DNA of 64,000 bases. It comes from Chryseobacterium edaphi (GTDB lineage Bacteria > Bacteroidota > Bacteroidia > Flavobacteriales > Weeksellaceae). Every line of letters starts with the position of its first letter. The first letter of the stretch is position 1. Position numbers and translations under genes: made by a program. A model generated the notes under the pieces. It saw only the letters and a list, made by a program, of their open reading frames with translations. It ran no database searches and was not told the origin of the DNA. The stretch covers positions 124,001-188,000 of the forward strand of contig NZ_JAOTEM010000002.1 of NCBI RefSeq assembly GCF_025628985.1, read 5' to 3'. Of this stretch, positions 53,981 through 62,635 are shown one piece after another.

Positions 53981-54100
53981 TGTGACGGATTTTACCAAAA
54001 ATACGGAAAGTTGGGGGAATAGAGAAATCGCCCATATAGATAGACTTAAAATCACAAAGTCTTTTGTAGACTATAATATTTTAACAAAATTAATGACATT

Positions 54101-54400
54101 TTATTCACCGATTCTACTTTTCAAATCCATTTCAGCGCCCAAAATTCTTACAATTTGAATTTCAACAGAACTTATTATTCGATAGAAAATAATATGTAGA
54201 TTGACTACAAAACCTAAAATATCTACATTGATGTCTTCATAGCACTTTCCAATTTTTGGATTTTCCGACAGTAACTCAAAATAACCAATCATTTCGAAAT
54301 AATACTTGTCTGCCTGCTTTTCAGACCAATTCCTATATGTATATTTATAGATATCATCCAAATCTAAAATTGCCTTATTGGTTAAGTAATACTCAGCCAT
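54101..54400 (-). CDS. parE: ParE-type toxin
   Basis: A 99-aa RelE/ParE-superfamily toxin: MAEYYLTNKAILDLDDIYKYTYRNWSEKQADKYYFEMIGYFELLSENPKIGK followed by a FVVNLHIIFYRI strand and a final IVRILGAEMDL block, a layout close to ParE. ParE proteins inhibit DNA gyrase. It overlaps the antitoxin gene by 8 bp on the same strand, so the two are co-expressed. Together with parD it forms a complete operon between prfA and the prolyl oligopeptidase gene. Confidence 0.88.
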   Translation of the reverse strand: MAEYYLTNKAILDLDDIYKYTYRNWSEKQADKYYFEMIGYFELLSENPKIGKCYEDINVDILGFVVNLHIIFYRIISSVEIQIVRILGAEMDLKSRIGE

Positions 54401-54644
54401 TATTTTTCATAGATTCTTTTAAAAATTCCAAATGTTGTTTAGGATCAAAAGTGTTTGAAATTCCGCTATTTAAACCTTCATTAATGGCATCTTTAAGAAT
54501 TTGTACTTTACTTTCCTCCTCTTCTAATAATCTTAATCCTGCCCGAATAACTTCACTAGCATTTTTATATCTTCCCTGCGAAACTTTGTTGTCTACAAAA
54601 TCCTCAAAATAATCTCCTAAAGAGACTGATGTATTACGTCCCAT
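54393..54644 (-). CDS. parD: ParD-type antitoxin
   Basis: An 83-aa protein with an N-terminal ribbon-helix-helix DNA-binding domain (NTSVSLGDYFEDFVDNKVSQGRYKNASEVIRAGLRLLEEEE), where the beta strand TSVSLG and the RYKNASEVIRAGLRLL helix match ParD/CC2985-type antitoxins. The C-terminal DAINEGLNSGISNTFDPKQHLEFLKES part would wrap the toxin. It starts at 54644; upstream codons overlap the promoter and operator. A palindrome in the promoter is the expected autoregulation site. Confidence 0.9.
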   Translation of the reverse strand: MGRNTSVSLGDYFEDFVDNKVSQGRYKNASEVIRAGLRLLEEEESKVQILKDAINEGLNSGISNTFDPKQHLEFLKESMKNNG

Positions 54645-54668
54645 TGAATTAAATATTAAATTACATTT

Positions 54669-54690
54669 CAAAGTTACCAAAATTTGGTAA
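54669..54690 (-). promoter_or_regulatory. parDE promoter and palindromic operator
   Basis: -7 box TAACTTTG on the minus strand at 54669-54676. It overlaps the palindrome TTACCAAA-A-TTTGGTAA (54674-54690), which is 8+1+8 and perfect. A ribbon-helix-helix antitoxin binding there would block the promoter. Confidence 0.65.
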
Positions 54691-54751
54691 TTACTTTACT
54701 TTATCTAACTAAAATTTTTCCAATATGTTCTTTTAGTAAAAGTCCATGAAA

Positions 54752-54777
54752 AAAGCTTCCGATTTCTCAGAAGCTTT
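54752..54777 (-). terminator. Terminator of prfA
   Basis: Stem AAAGCTTC (54752-54759) with GAAGCTTT (54770-54777), T-rich on the minus side, 20 bp past the prfA stop. Confidence 0.78.
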
Positions 54778-54797
54778 CATATTTTAAAAAGAAAAAA

Positions 54798-55883
54798 TTA
54801 ATAATTCTCTTCTTCGCCTTTCATTTTCTCGGCATTTTCTGCCATGATTACAGCATCGATCATTTCTCCGATGTCACCATTCATATATGCATCAAGGTTG
54901 TACATTGATTTGTTGATTCTGTGATCGGTAACTCTACCTTGTGGATAATTATACGTTTTGATTTTTGCAGAACGGTCACCGGTAGAAACCATCGATTTAC
55001 GCTGTGCAGCAATATCTCCCACAGATTTCTGAACTTCGATATCGTATAATTTGGTACGAAGCATTTCCATTGCCAATTCTCTGTTTGCCAACTGTGAACG
55101 CGCCTGCTGACAAACGACTACCATTCCTGAAGGTTTGTGCGTCAACTGTACTTTGGTTTCAACCTTGTTTACGTTTTGTCCACCCGCTCCACCAGAACGT
55201 GAAGTCTGCATTTCGATATCTGCAGGATTTAGTTCAAAATCAATTTCTTCAGCTTCGGGTAAAACAGCAACGGTAATTGCCGAAGTGTGAACCCTACCTT
55301 GAGATTCAGTTTCAGGAACACGCTGTACACGGTGAACGCCGGATTCGAATTTCATAATTCCATAAACACCGTCTCCTTCAATTTTTAGAATTAGTTCTTT
55401 ATAACCCTTTGCAGCTTCGCTGGAATCTGTTATTTCGTGTTTCCAGCCTTTTGTCTTGAAAAACATGGCATAAGCTCTGTAGACATCTTCCACGAAAATA
55501 GCTGCTTCATCACCACCTGTTCCGGCACGAAGTTCTACAATTACGTTTTTATCATCAGTAGGATCTTTAGGAATCAAAAGAACTTTTAATTCTTCCTCCA
55601 GACCGGGAAGTTTTTGTTGAGCTTCTACTTTTTCTTCTTTAGCCATATCGACCAAGTCTCTGTCTGAACCATCTGCAATGATTTCGTCAGATTCTGCAAT
55701 GTTGTCTAAAGCACCTTTATATTGATTGTAAACGTGTACAATTTTCCCTAAATCGCTGTATTCTTTATTGAGTGAAGAATATTTTTTCTGATCCGAAATT
55801 ACGTCTGGCTGTATAATAAGATCTGCAACCTCATTATATCTTTGTTTGATAGCTTCTAATTTTGGAATTAATGACTTAGACAT
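54798..55883 (-). CDS. prfA: Peptide chain release factor 1
   Basis: A 361-aa class I release factor that ends translation at UAA and UAG. It has the PxT codon-recognition motif as RVPETES (about 185), the catalytic GGQ in [13 protein letters not shown] (about 230-232), and normal length. It is preceded by a TATCTTTG box (55901-55908) and followed by a terminator. RF1 does not read UGA, so it would not terminate at the TGA found within rtcB; RF2 would. It is unrelated by position to prfH. Confidence 0.97.
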   Translation of the reverse strand: MSKSLIPKLEAIKQRYNEVADLIIQPDVISDQKKYSSLNKEYSDLGKIVHVYNQYKGALDNIAESDEIIADGSDRDLVDMAKEEKVEAQQKLPGLEEELKVLLIPKDPTDDKNVIVELRAGTGGDEAAIFVEDVYRAYAMFFKTKGWKHEITDSSEAAKGYKELILKIEGDGVYGIMKFESGVHRVQRVPETESQGRVHTSAITVAVLPEAEEIDFELNPADIEMQTSRSGGAGGQNVNKVETKVQLTHKPSGMVVVCQQARSQLANRELAMEMLRTKLYDIEVQKSVGDIAAQRKSMVSTGDRSAKIKTYNYPQGRVTDHRINKSMYNLDAYMNGDIGEMIDAVIMAENAEKMKGEEENY

Positions 55884-55900
55884 ATTAAAAATTTAGTATG

Positions 55901-55908
55901 CAAAGATA
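55901..55908 (-). promoter_or_regulatory. -7 box of prfA
   Basis: TATCTTTG on the minus strand, 17 nt upstream of the prfA ATG, a good match to TAnnTTTG. Confidence 0.5.
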
Positions 55909-55928
55909 CGGATTTGATGATTAATAAA

Positions 55929-55952
55929 AAAAGCTCATTTTCATGAGCTTTT
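55929..55952 (-). terminator. Terminator of the GH13 gene
   Basis: AAAAGCTCAT (55929-55938) pairs with ATGAGCTTTT (55943-55952), T-rich on the minus strand, 36 bp after the stop. Confidence 0.82.
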
Positions 55953-55988
55953 GTAAAATATTGATGCAATTTTAAAATAATTCAGATC

Positions 55989-58826
55989 TTACTGAACAAT
56001 CATTTTCTGAATTGCAATTCCATTATCAGTTTTCAGATGAACAAGATAAGTTCCTGCAGGATATTTTGCATTTAACTCGTAAGTTCCGTCTTCATTTTTT
56101 AGTTTAAATGAATCCATTTTCTTTCCGCTCATGTCGTAGATAGCGATCTCTCCGTTTTTGGCTTTGTGATAAATTAATTTAGCCAAACCATTTTTCACAG
56201 GATTATCTGCAATCTGAAGCGATAATCTTTTATCTAAATTTTCTTCAGATGTAGACAAAGTCGTAAACGGATTTCCGTAGATTCTGAATTCTCCCGGCTG
56301 AAGTGTAATCGGAGCTGTTGTAGAAGTTACGTTAAAGGCTGTATTATCCATTAAATTCTGCCATTGCCCCGCAAAAGGAAAATAAGGAACTACATTTTTA
56401 GCCGAAGTATCATAGTTTGCCAATACAACAACATTTTTAACTCCTGCTGTCAGTAAAGGATCAGTGATATAAATTCTTGTGATCAAACCATTCGGATCAT
56501 TCGTAAGATTATTAGATTCTACAGTATACGTTTTTGATTTGAAAACAGGATGCGCATTTCTGATATTGATAATCTGTGCCCAAGTGTTGTAAATTGCTTT
56601 TCTGTTGGTATTGGTATCATATCCTAAAGTGAAAGCAACCGGTTTTTCGTCTGTACGGCAATTGTTATTGATCGTTCCGTCCGGACATCTGTTGATGCTG
56701 AATTCGTAACCCAATTCACCAAACTGCCAAATCATTTTCGGACCAGGAATCGTAAAGAATGTAGCTCCGAAAGTTTTCATTCTTTCTAAAGCTGTATTAA
56801 GATTGGTCACATTGTATGTACCATTCACAGCTCCATACGCAAGATTTTTGAACATTAATCTTTCTTCATCATGACTTTCGCCATAGCCAACTCCGTGCAT
56901 ATTGGTAAAACCATGAAGTTCATGATCCATTCTGTCAAAATTGCTGTTTTGAGTATAACCCATCGTGTTTTGATTGTAAGGACCAGTTTGGTTATTCCAA
57001 AGCATAACTCCTTTTCCTTCTGCCACTCTATAGTTCGCCCATTGCTGCTCTTCTGCATCAGTTCCTAAATGTTCGAAAATCATGTAAGAAGTAGGATCAA
57101 GAGCCCATTGTTTATCTGCATAACCTTTCAAGATATCAACTCTGTCCTGCTGATACGCATTGGTACAAGTTTCATCCGTCGCAGTACAGTTTTGAGTAAA
57201 TCCTTTCGTTAAATCCCAACGGAAACCGTCAACTTTATATTCAGTTAACCATTGCTGTAAAGTTCTTTCAACATAATATTTTGTTGCTAAACTTGTATGG
57301 TTGAAGTCATTAAACACATTATAAGAATGCTTCGGAACCGTATTGAAATATGGATTATTTGCCGCAACATCACCGTAACCGTCACCATCCGGATCCACAT
57401 TCCAAAGTCTCACCAAAGGTGATCTTCCTGTAGCGTGATTGAAAGCAACATCCAAAATTACTGCAATTCCGTTTTGGTGACACAGATCAACAAATTCTTT
57501 GAATTTTTCAGGTGTTCCGTAAGCTTTGTCTAAAGCATAATGGAATGATGTATTGTAACCCCAAGAAAGATTTCCTTCGAATTCCATGATTGGCATCAAT
57601 TCAACTGCATTGACTTTTAAATCTTTTAAATAATTGATTTTATTGATGAGAGACTGCCAGTTTTTTTCCTGTGTGAAATCTCTTAAAAGCAATTCATAAA
57701 TAATTAAATTTTCCTTATTCGGTCTTGCGAAATTGTTTACCTGCCAATTGTAAGGTGTCTGACCTGTTTTAAACATAGAAACTTCAAAACCCTGTCCTGC
57801 AGGAAAAGGAGGTAATGCCGGATAAGTAGTTGCCGAAATCGTAGGGTCGTCATAAGAAGACAAAATCTGAGGTGAATAAGGATCTGCAACTTTTCTCAAA
57901 TCGTTGGTTCTGTATTGGAATGTGTATAGTTGCTGAGGAGTCAATCCACTCAATTCAATCCAGTATAAATCTGGATTTGTAGTGTCTCTTTTCATTAAAT
58001 AGGTATCATTCACCGCCCAGTTGTTGAAACTTCCGATTACATGAACGAAATTTTTAAACGGAGCATACAAAGCCAAACCAACTTTTGTGTTATCTGTAGG
58101 ATTATAATTGATTCCCTGTCTGATCCAGCTTGGTATTGCCTGTGAAACTACATTTCGCGGAACTTGTAAGATAAAAGTTGAGCTTTTCACAGTTGAATTT
58201 GCCGTCGCAATCAACTCCATATTTGCATCTGCTGCAACTGTATAACTATAGTTGTATGAAGTTGAAGGTGTTGAAGTTGAATTGACAACTGTTCCGTTCG
58301 CTTTTAATTGAAAAGTCGCATTAATATTGGTTGTTGCAGTGATATTAATAGCATTTCCCGTAGGAACTGAAGTCAAACTATTAGCAGCAGGATTGGTTAA
58401 ATTTAAATTTAATGTTCCGACATTTACAAAAATGTCTGGTGAAGTCTGGTGATTTCCGGTTTTAGTTTTCAGTAAAAAACCAAATCTTCCAATCCCTGTA
58501 CGTCCGTAAAATGTCGTTGGAGTAAAAGTTAAAGAATAAGTATCTGTTCCTGCATTATAAGCCAGCTTATTTAATTCATTCGAATTTGTCCAGCTTCCGT
58601 TTGTAGGACAATCCTGACTGTTGGCATAGTTCTGATCTAAAGACCAAGTCCAGATGTAGATAGCATTATTTGCAACGCCCCAAGCTGTCTCGTCAATTTG
58701 ATTTCCGGGAACAGACAAAGTAATCTGATCGGTTTCGTTAAATGGATTCGGAGTAATCGTATAAGTTATCTGCGCAAATACAAAACTCGTAATCAACAGA
58801 TAAAATAAGAGATATAGTTTTTTCAT
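55989..58826 (-). CDS. Secreted GH13 alpha-amylase/pullulanase-like enzyme with T9SS signal
   Basis: A 945-aa extracellular glycoside hydrolase. Order: signal peptide (to about residue 19), an N-terminal beta domain (about 20-140), an E-set/CBM48-like domain with FVHVIGSFNNWAVND (about 260-275), the GH13 barrel (about 370-760) and a C-terminal ~75-residue type IX secretion domain (LSLQIADNPVKNGLAKL to IQKMIVQ). Catalytic residues are Asp538 in GFRWD, Glu585 in FEHLG and Asp653 in SHDEE, with DVAFNHATG as region I. It acts on starch, glycogen or pullulan alpha-glucans; exact linkage is not clear. The gene stands alone with its own terminator. Confidence 0.92.
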   Translation of the reverse strand: MKKLYLLFYLLITSFVFAQITYTITPNPFNETDQITLSVPGNQIDETAWGVANNAIYIWTWSLDQNYANSQDCPTNGSWTNSNELNKLAYNAGTDTYSLTFTPTTFYGRTGIGRFGFLLKTKTGNHQTSPDIFVNVGTLNLNLTNPAANSLTSVPTGNAINITATTNINATFQLKANGTVVNSTSTPSTSYNYSYTVAADANMELIATANSTVKSSTFILQVPRNVVSQAIPSWIRQGINYNPTDNTKVGLALYAPFKNFVHVIGSFNNWAVNDTYLMKRDTTNPDLYWIELSGLTPQQLYTFQYRTNDLRKVADPYSPQILSSYDDPTISATTYPALPPFPAGQGFEVSMFKTGQTPYNWQVNNFARPNKENLIIYELLLRDFTQEKNWQSLINKINYLKDLKVNAVELMPIMEFEGNLSWGYNTSFHYALDKAYGTPEKFKEFVDLCHQNGIAVILDVAFNHATGRSPLVRLWNVDPDGDGYGDVAANNPYFNTVPKHSYNVFNDFNHTSLATKYYVERTLQQWLTEYKVDGFRWDLTKGFTQNCTATDETCTNAYQQDRVDILKGYADKQWALDPTSYMIFEHLGTDAEEQQWANYRVAEGKGVMLWNNQTGPYNQNTMGYTQNSNFDRMDHELHGFTNMHGVGYGESHDEERLMFKNLAYGAVNGTYNVTNLNTALERMKTFGATFFTIPGPKMIWQFGELGYEFSINRCPDGTINNNCRTDEKPVAFTLGYDTNTNRKAIYNTWAQIINIRNAHPVFKSKTYTVESNNLTNDPNGLITRIYITDPLLTAGVKNVVVLANYDTSAKNVVPYFPFAGQWQNLMDNTAFNVTSTTAPITLQPGEFRIYGNPFTTLSTSEENLDKRLSLQIADNPVKNGLAKLIYHKAKNGEIAIYDMSGKKMDSFKLKNEDGTYELNAKYPAGTYLVHLKTDNGIAIQKMIVQ

Positions 58827-58997
58827 TTTAGTTTAATTTGAATAAAAATAGAATAAAATCCTTAATTAAATAGAGATTTTTTAAACTTTATTATTCAGCA
58901 AATACAATTCTAGAAAAAAGCCCATACAAAATGCATGAGCTTCAATGTAAAAAATAAAATTAAAAATTTAAAATACTTGTGATTTGGTGTTAGATTT

Positions 58998-61058
58998 TTA
59001 GTTTTTAATAATCTTTTTTGAGATTTTCTGACCGTCTTCTAACTGTAATTCTACAATGTAAATTCCGTTTGGGAGTCCGTTCATATTAATTTGATTATTT
59101 TTAAACTGAACATTGATTTTTTGTCCTACAATATTGGTCACGTTAATATTTTCGACATTTGAATCTGTTTTAATATTTAAAATTCTGTTTGTAGGATTCG
59201 GGTAAACTCCTAAACTAGCTTTTCTGATATCAGTTGTACTCAATCCTGTTATATCCTTAATACATCTCACGGATTGTCCTTGTGCTCTCGGACCTCCGGA
59301 ATTCGGATTGGCTAAAGCTGTCGAGTTATACAAATATTTACCTCCTGAAACTGCAATATCACCACTCCAGTAATAACCTCTTTCTCCAACATAGGTAAAA
59401 CCACCTGAACTTTGACTTCTGTAACCCGCCGCCGGTAATTTCAACTTACTTGAATAAGCTGTTGCTGCACTTCCCATTCCTTCAGCATTCACCGCCGTAA
59501 CCCAGTCTGCCTGAGAAGGTAATTTCCAGCCTGCTCCGATTGCTTTACAAGGATCAATTCCTACTGCTGATGTAACTGCCGCGGAATTGGCTCCGTTCCA
59601 TGAATCGCTTGATGCATTTGTCGACCACCATGACGGACCTGTTCCCAAGATAAATGATGTGATTCCATTTAATCCTGCAGGATTATTAGCAGATGGAACT
59701 GTAGTTGTCGGGGAATTTCTCACTTGATGACCATCATCCCATCTACCCCACTGGAAAAGATCTCCATAAGAATCTGAATCTGCCATTGAAGTTGCCACCT
59801 GAGAACTTCCCAAATTCTGCTGAAGCCATATTTTACCATCTGCACCACGAACTGTAGTATAAACAACAGACTGACCTTTATAATTAAATGTTACACAACC
59901 TGTATCTCCGGGAGTAGTTCCGGGATCAGTATTGTTACAAGTTGGCGTTGTTGTGGTTGCCGGAATTGAAATACGCTTTACTTTAACTCCGCTTTGAGAA
60001 TAAGAAAGTACCAGATAATTATTAACCTTATCAATCGCTACATCATTGTAAGTAGCTTGTCCATCAGAAATAAAAGTTCCTCCGAAAGTTACCCAAGCTT
60101 GAGTAGTGGTATCAAACTTATATGCCGTATTTTTCAGCATATCATCATTTTCCCAACGACTTGCAACTACATATGGATCACCGGAAGGCGTAACTGCAAT
60201 GGCAACATGCTGCACTCTTCCTGTAGAAAAATTAGCAGCTCCGATTTGAAACCAGGAAGTTCCGTTGAATTTTTTCACGTTTAATTTCTGTCCGCCTGCC
60301 GTGTTTGAAACATAAGCAACATACAAATTGTTATTCGCATCAATCGCAATATCAGAAGTATATTGTTCAGAAGATGACGCTGCATCTATAATGCTTCCTC
60401 CAACCAAAGTCCAGTTATCGGTACTTGTCGCAGTTGTACTATTTTCATAAACTCTTACACCACTTGAAACATTACATGTGTAAATTTTATTGTTTGAGCC
60501 AATAACCATTTCTGCAAACATTGCTCCGGTGGAAAATCCTGTATTTCCTACTTGTTCCCAGGTGCCGTTTACATAACGCTGAACAGTACCTGAGTTGTGT
60601 GTGGAATATGTAAATAAGGTATTTGCTGGAGAAACCGCAGATGCCTGATAATTTATTGTAGAAGTTGTAGGACTTGTCAATTGAGTCCACGAAGTTCCGT
60701 TAAATTGTCTTACTTCAAGACCTGTTCCTTGATTTGTGTAATAAATATTATTTCCTGATGGTGATATTGATAAAGAATTAAAAGTAGCAAAACTACTTGT
60801 GATACCTGCGCTTCCACCCAGATGCGACCAAGAACTTCCATTGAATTTTTGAACCGATCCTTTAGAGACAGAAAGATCATAATAAGAAACATAATAATTT
60901 CCCTGTGCATCGATTACCAGATTATTAAAACTGCTTGCGCCAGCGGAAATTGTTGCTGCACCCACATCTTGCCATTGCTGAGCATAAAACATACTTCCGG
61001 TAAGAGTAATTATCCCTAAACTGATTTTTGCTATTTTACAATATAAATTTCTAAACAT
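58998..61058 (-). CDS. T9SS-sorted secreted protein with FISUMP domain
   Basis: A 686-aa secreted protein. After the signal peptide (to about residue 26) come several ~45-residue beta-propeller-like repeats, each with an NGTSW or similar Trp motif (about 30-370). A FISUMP-type module follows (about 405-600), recognised from GQSVVYTTVRGADGKIWLQQNLG and WGRWDDGHQVR with a final SVRCIKD. The C-terminal ~75 residues form a T9SS sorting domain beginning KASLGVYPNPTNRIL. Role on the cell surface is unknown; adhesion or binding is possible. Start chosen at the ATG 61058, behind the box at 61104-61111. Confidence 0.85.
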   Translation of the reverse strand: MFRNLYCKIAKISLGIITLTGSMFYAQQWQDVGAATISAGASSFNNLVIDAQGNYYVSYYDLSVSKGSVQKFNGSSWSHLGGSAGITSSFATFNSLSISPSGNNIYYTNQGTGLEVRQFNGTSWTQLTSPTTSTINYQASAVSPANTLFTYSTHNSGTVQRYVNGTWEQVGNTGFSTGAMFAEMVIGSNNKIYTCNVSSGVRVYENSTTATSTDNWTLVGGSIIDAASSSEQYTSDIAIDANNNLYVAYVSNTAGGQKLNVKKFNGTSWFQIGAANFSTGRVQHVAIAVTPSGDPYVVASRWENDDMLKNTAYKFDTTTQAWVTFGGTFISDGQATYNDVAIDKVNNYLVLSYSQSGVKVKRISIPATTTTPTCNNTDPGTTPGDTGCVTFNYKGQSVVYTTVRGADGKIWLQQNLGSSQVATSMADSDSYGDLFQWGRWDDGHQVRNSPTTTVPSANNPAGLNGITSFILGTGPSWWSTNASSDSWNGANSAAVTSAVGIDPCKAIGAGWKLPSQADWVTAVNAEGMGSAATAYSSKLKLPAAGYRSQSSGGFTYVGERGYYWSGDIAVSGGKYLYNSTALANPNSGGPRAQGQSVRCIKDITGLSTTDIRKASLGVYPNPTNRILNIKTDSNVENINVTNIVGQKINVQFKNNQINMNGLPNGIYIVELQLEDGQKISKKIIKN

Positions 61059-61103
61059 GATCAATCTTATTTTTAATTATTCTAAATTTAATTTAATTTT
61101 GCG

Positions 61104-61111
61104 CAAATATA
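61104..61111 (-). promoter_or_regulatory. -7 box of the FISUMP-domain gene
   Basis: TATATTTG on the minus strand, 45 nt upstream of the ATG at 61058. It matches TAnnTTTG; no clear TTG -33. Confidence 0.45.
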
Positions 61112-61202
61112 CATCCCGTAATCAGGGCAGACTTATCATTTTCAAACTAAATGTTATCCTATCCTGTTTGTCGATGTAAGACAGAAGTAAAAACAAATAT
61201 TT

Positions 61203-62075
61203 ATGAAGAAGGAATCTACAAAAGGAGTGATATTTACATCTGATGATATCGAAATTGTAATGTATGACAGCGCAGATATGAGGGATTTTGGAAAGGCGAC
61301 TTTTTTAGAAGGAAAATCGAGTTTCAACTTACTTTTTCTGCTAAGTCCGGACATTCATCTGAATGTAAACGATTGCGGAAGGCAGTTTAAATTTCAGAAA
61401 AATCAGTACATTTTACATTACACTTCAGAGGAAAGTCAGGCTGAATTGTGGACAAATCAAGAAACTTTAAAATATCTTCAGATTCAAATAAAATATCAGT
61501 ATATTTTTAATTTAATAGATCCTGAATCTAACAGAGAAAGTGAAGAAATCCTGAAGCAAATGGTTGACAATCAATTTATTTTCCTTTATAAAAAAACTCC
61601 ACCTGAGATGACGGTTGAAATGCATATGATCTTAACGGAAATAGTAAGCTATTACAGAAAAGGAGTGATGCAGAAACTATTTATGGAAGCCAAGATAATC
61701 AAATTATTGATTTTGATCTTCGAACAATTTAATGAAAAAAATACTGCAGAAGATTTATCAAAAATACCATTAATTATCAAAAAATTTGTTGATGAAAATT
61801 TTCACCGGAATTTAAAGATTGAAGAAATCAGTAAAATCTTAGGAATTAACGAAACAAAAATCCGTAAAGAATTTAAAATTCATTATCAAAAGACAATTAT
61901 GGATTACATTTCAGAATTACGAATGCTGAAAGCTAAAAAACTGATTATCAATAAAGATTTAATGATCAAAGAAATTGCAATTGACTGTGGTTACGAATAT
62001 GTACAAAATTTCACGAGAGCATTCAAGAAAAAATTTGGAGTTTCCCCTGAAAAGCTTAGAACGAGCTCATTTTAA
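61203..62075 (+). CDS. AraC family transcriptional regulator
   Basis: A 290-aa cytoplasmic regulator. The N-terminal ~150 residues have a beta-rich, cupin-like sensing domain. The C-terminal ~100 residues contain the two helix-turn-helix units of AraC proteins: IEEISKILGINETKIRKEFKIHYQKTIMDYISELRMLKAKKLI followed by IKEIAIDCGYEYVQNFTRAFKKKFGVSPEKLR, with the conserved GY...F.RAFKK.FG.SP block. It is divergent from the FISUMP gene and may regulate it. Ligand unknown. It ends 8 bp before a strong terminator. Confidence 0.92.
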   Translation: MKKESTKGVIFTSDDIEIVMYDSADMRDFGKATFLEGKSSFNLLFLLSPDIHLNVNDCGRQFKFQKNQYILHYTSEESQAELWTNQETLKYLQIQIKYQYIFNLIDPESNRESEEILKQMVDNQFIFLYKKTPPEMTVEMHMILTEIVSYYRKGVMQKLFMEAKIIKLLILIFEQFNEKNTAEDLSKIPLIIKKFVDENFHRNLKIEEISKILGINETKIRKEFKIHYQKTIMDYISELRMLKAKKLIINKDLMIKEIAIDCGYEYVQNFTRAFKKKFGVSPEKLRTSSF

Positions 62076-62082
62076 AAACAGA

Positions 62083-62108
62083 AAAACCACCGATAAATCA
62101 GTGGTTTT
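62083..62108 (+). terminator. Terminator of the AraC-type gene
   Basis: AAAACCAC (62083-62090) pairs with GTGGTTTT (62101-62108), followed by a T/A-rich tail. It also faces the convergent small membrane gene. Confidence 0.82.
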
Positions 62109-62172
62109 ATATATGTTGTTTTGCTATGATATCACTTTCTCGGAATTCATGTGAGAAAGCGATGACATTCAA

Positions 62173-62463
62173 TTAATGATGTCCGTGGTCGTTTCCGTGG
62201 CTATCATGTAAGAAAGGACCGTGACCTTTAGGCTGGTTGAAGATTACTTCAACACCTTCCTGCTCGGTAATTAGTTTTCTTCTGATGTCTTCAGGATCGA
62301 AAGGTTTTACCTTACCGAAATACTCCTTCAAACCTTCTGTTAACCACAATGGGATAACGAAACCGAAAAACATAAAAATACACCAGAATCCTACTAGGAA
62401 CATTGTAACAAAATAGATTGTCCAAAGGAACTGATAAAATGGCCAAAATGCTGATAACATCAT
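62173..62463 (-). CDS. Small membrane protein with His-rich C-terminus
   Basis: A 96-aa protein with two closely spaced hydrophobic helices (about 3-24 and 22-44, with FWCIFMFFGFVIPLW), then a soluble stretch (PFDPEDIRRKLITEQEG) and a His-rich end (GHGPFLHDSHGNDHGHH) that could bind metal ions. No named family is recognised. An ATG doublet at the start makes 62463 or 62460 possible. A good promoter lies directly upstream, so this is a single-gene unit. Location next to fumarase has no clear meaning. Confidence 0.72.
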   Translation of the reverse strand: MMLSAFWPFYQFLWTIYFVTMFLVGFWCIFMFFGFVIPLWLTEGLKEYFGKVKPFDPEDIRRKLITEQEGVEVIFNQPKGHGPFLHDSHGNDHGHH

Positions 62464-62482
62464 CTTTCTTATAGATTTTAGG

Positions 62483-62512
62483 CAAAAATAGGACTTTTTT
62501 CTTTTTCATCAA
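62483..62512 (-). promoter_or_regulatory. Promoter of the small His-tailed membrane gene
   Basis: TTG (62510-62512), a 19-nt spacer and TATTTTTG (62483-62490) on the minus strand. It fits the Bacteroidota consensus and places the start about 15 nt before the ATG. Confidence 0.65.
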
Positions 62513-62565
62513 AAGATATAGAACCTAAATTTTGCAATTTGTTTTTATTTTAAACTACATACAGA

Positions 62566-62600
62566 CGTTAGATATTAGATTTTAGATCCTAGATTTACAA
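62566..62600. repeat. Low-complexity TTAGAT repeat
   Basis: GTTAGATATTAGATTTTAGATCCTAGATTT repeats a TTAGAT-like unit about four times, in the intergenic region past the fumarase gene. Similar short repeats are seen elsewhere in the window. Confidence 0.45.
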
Positions 62601-62635
62601 TTGTAACGCTAAATTTTAATGAAATATCCTTAACC

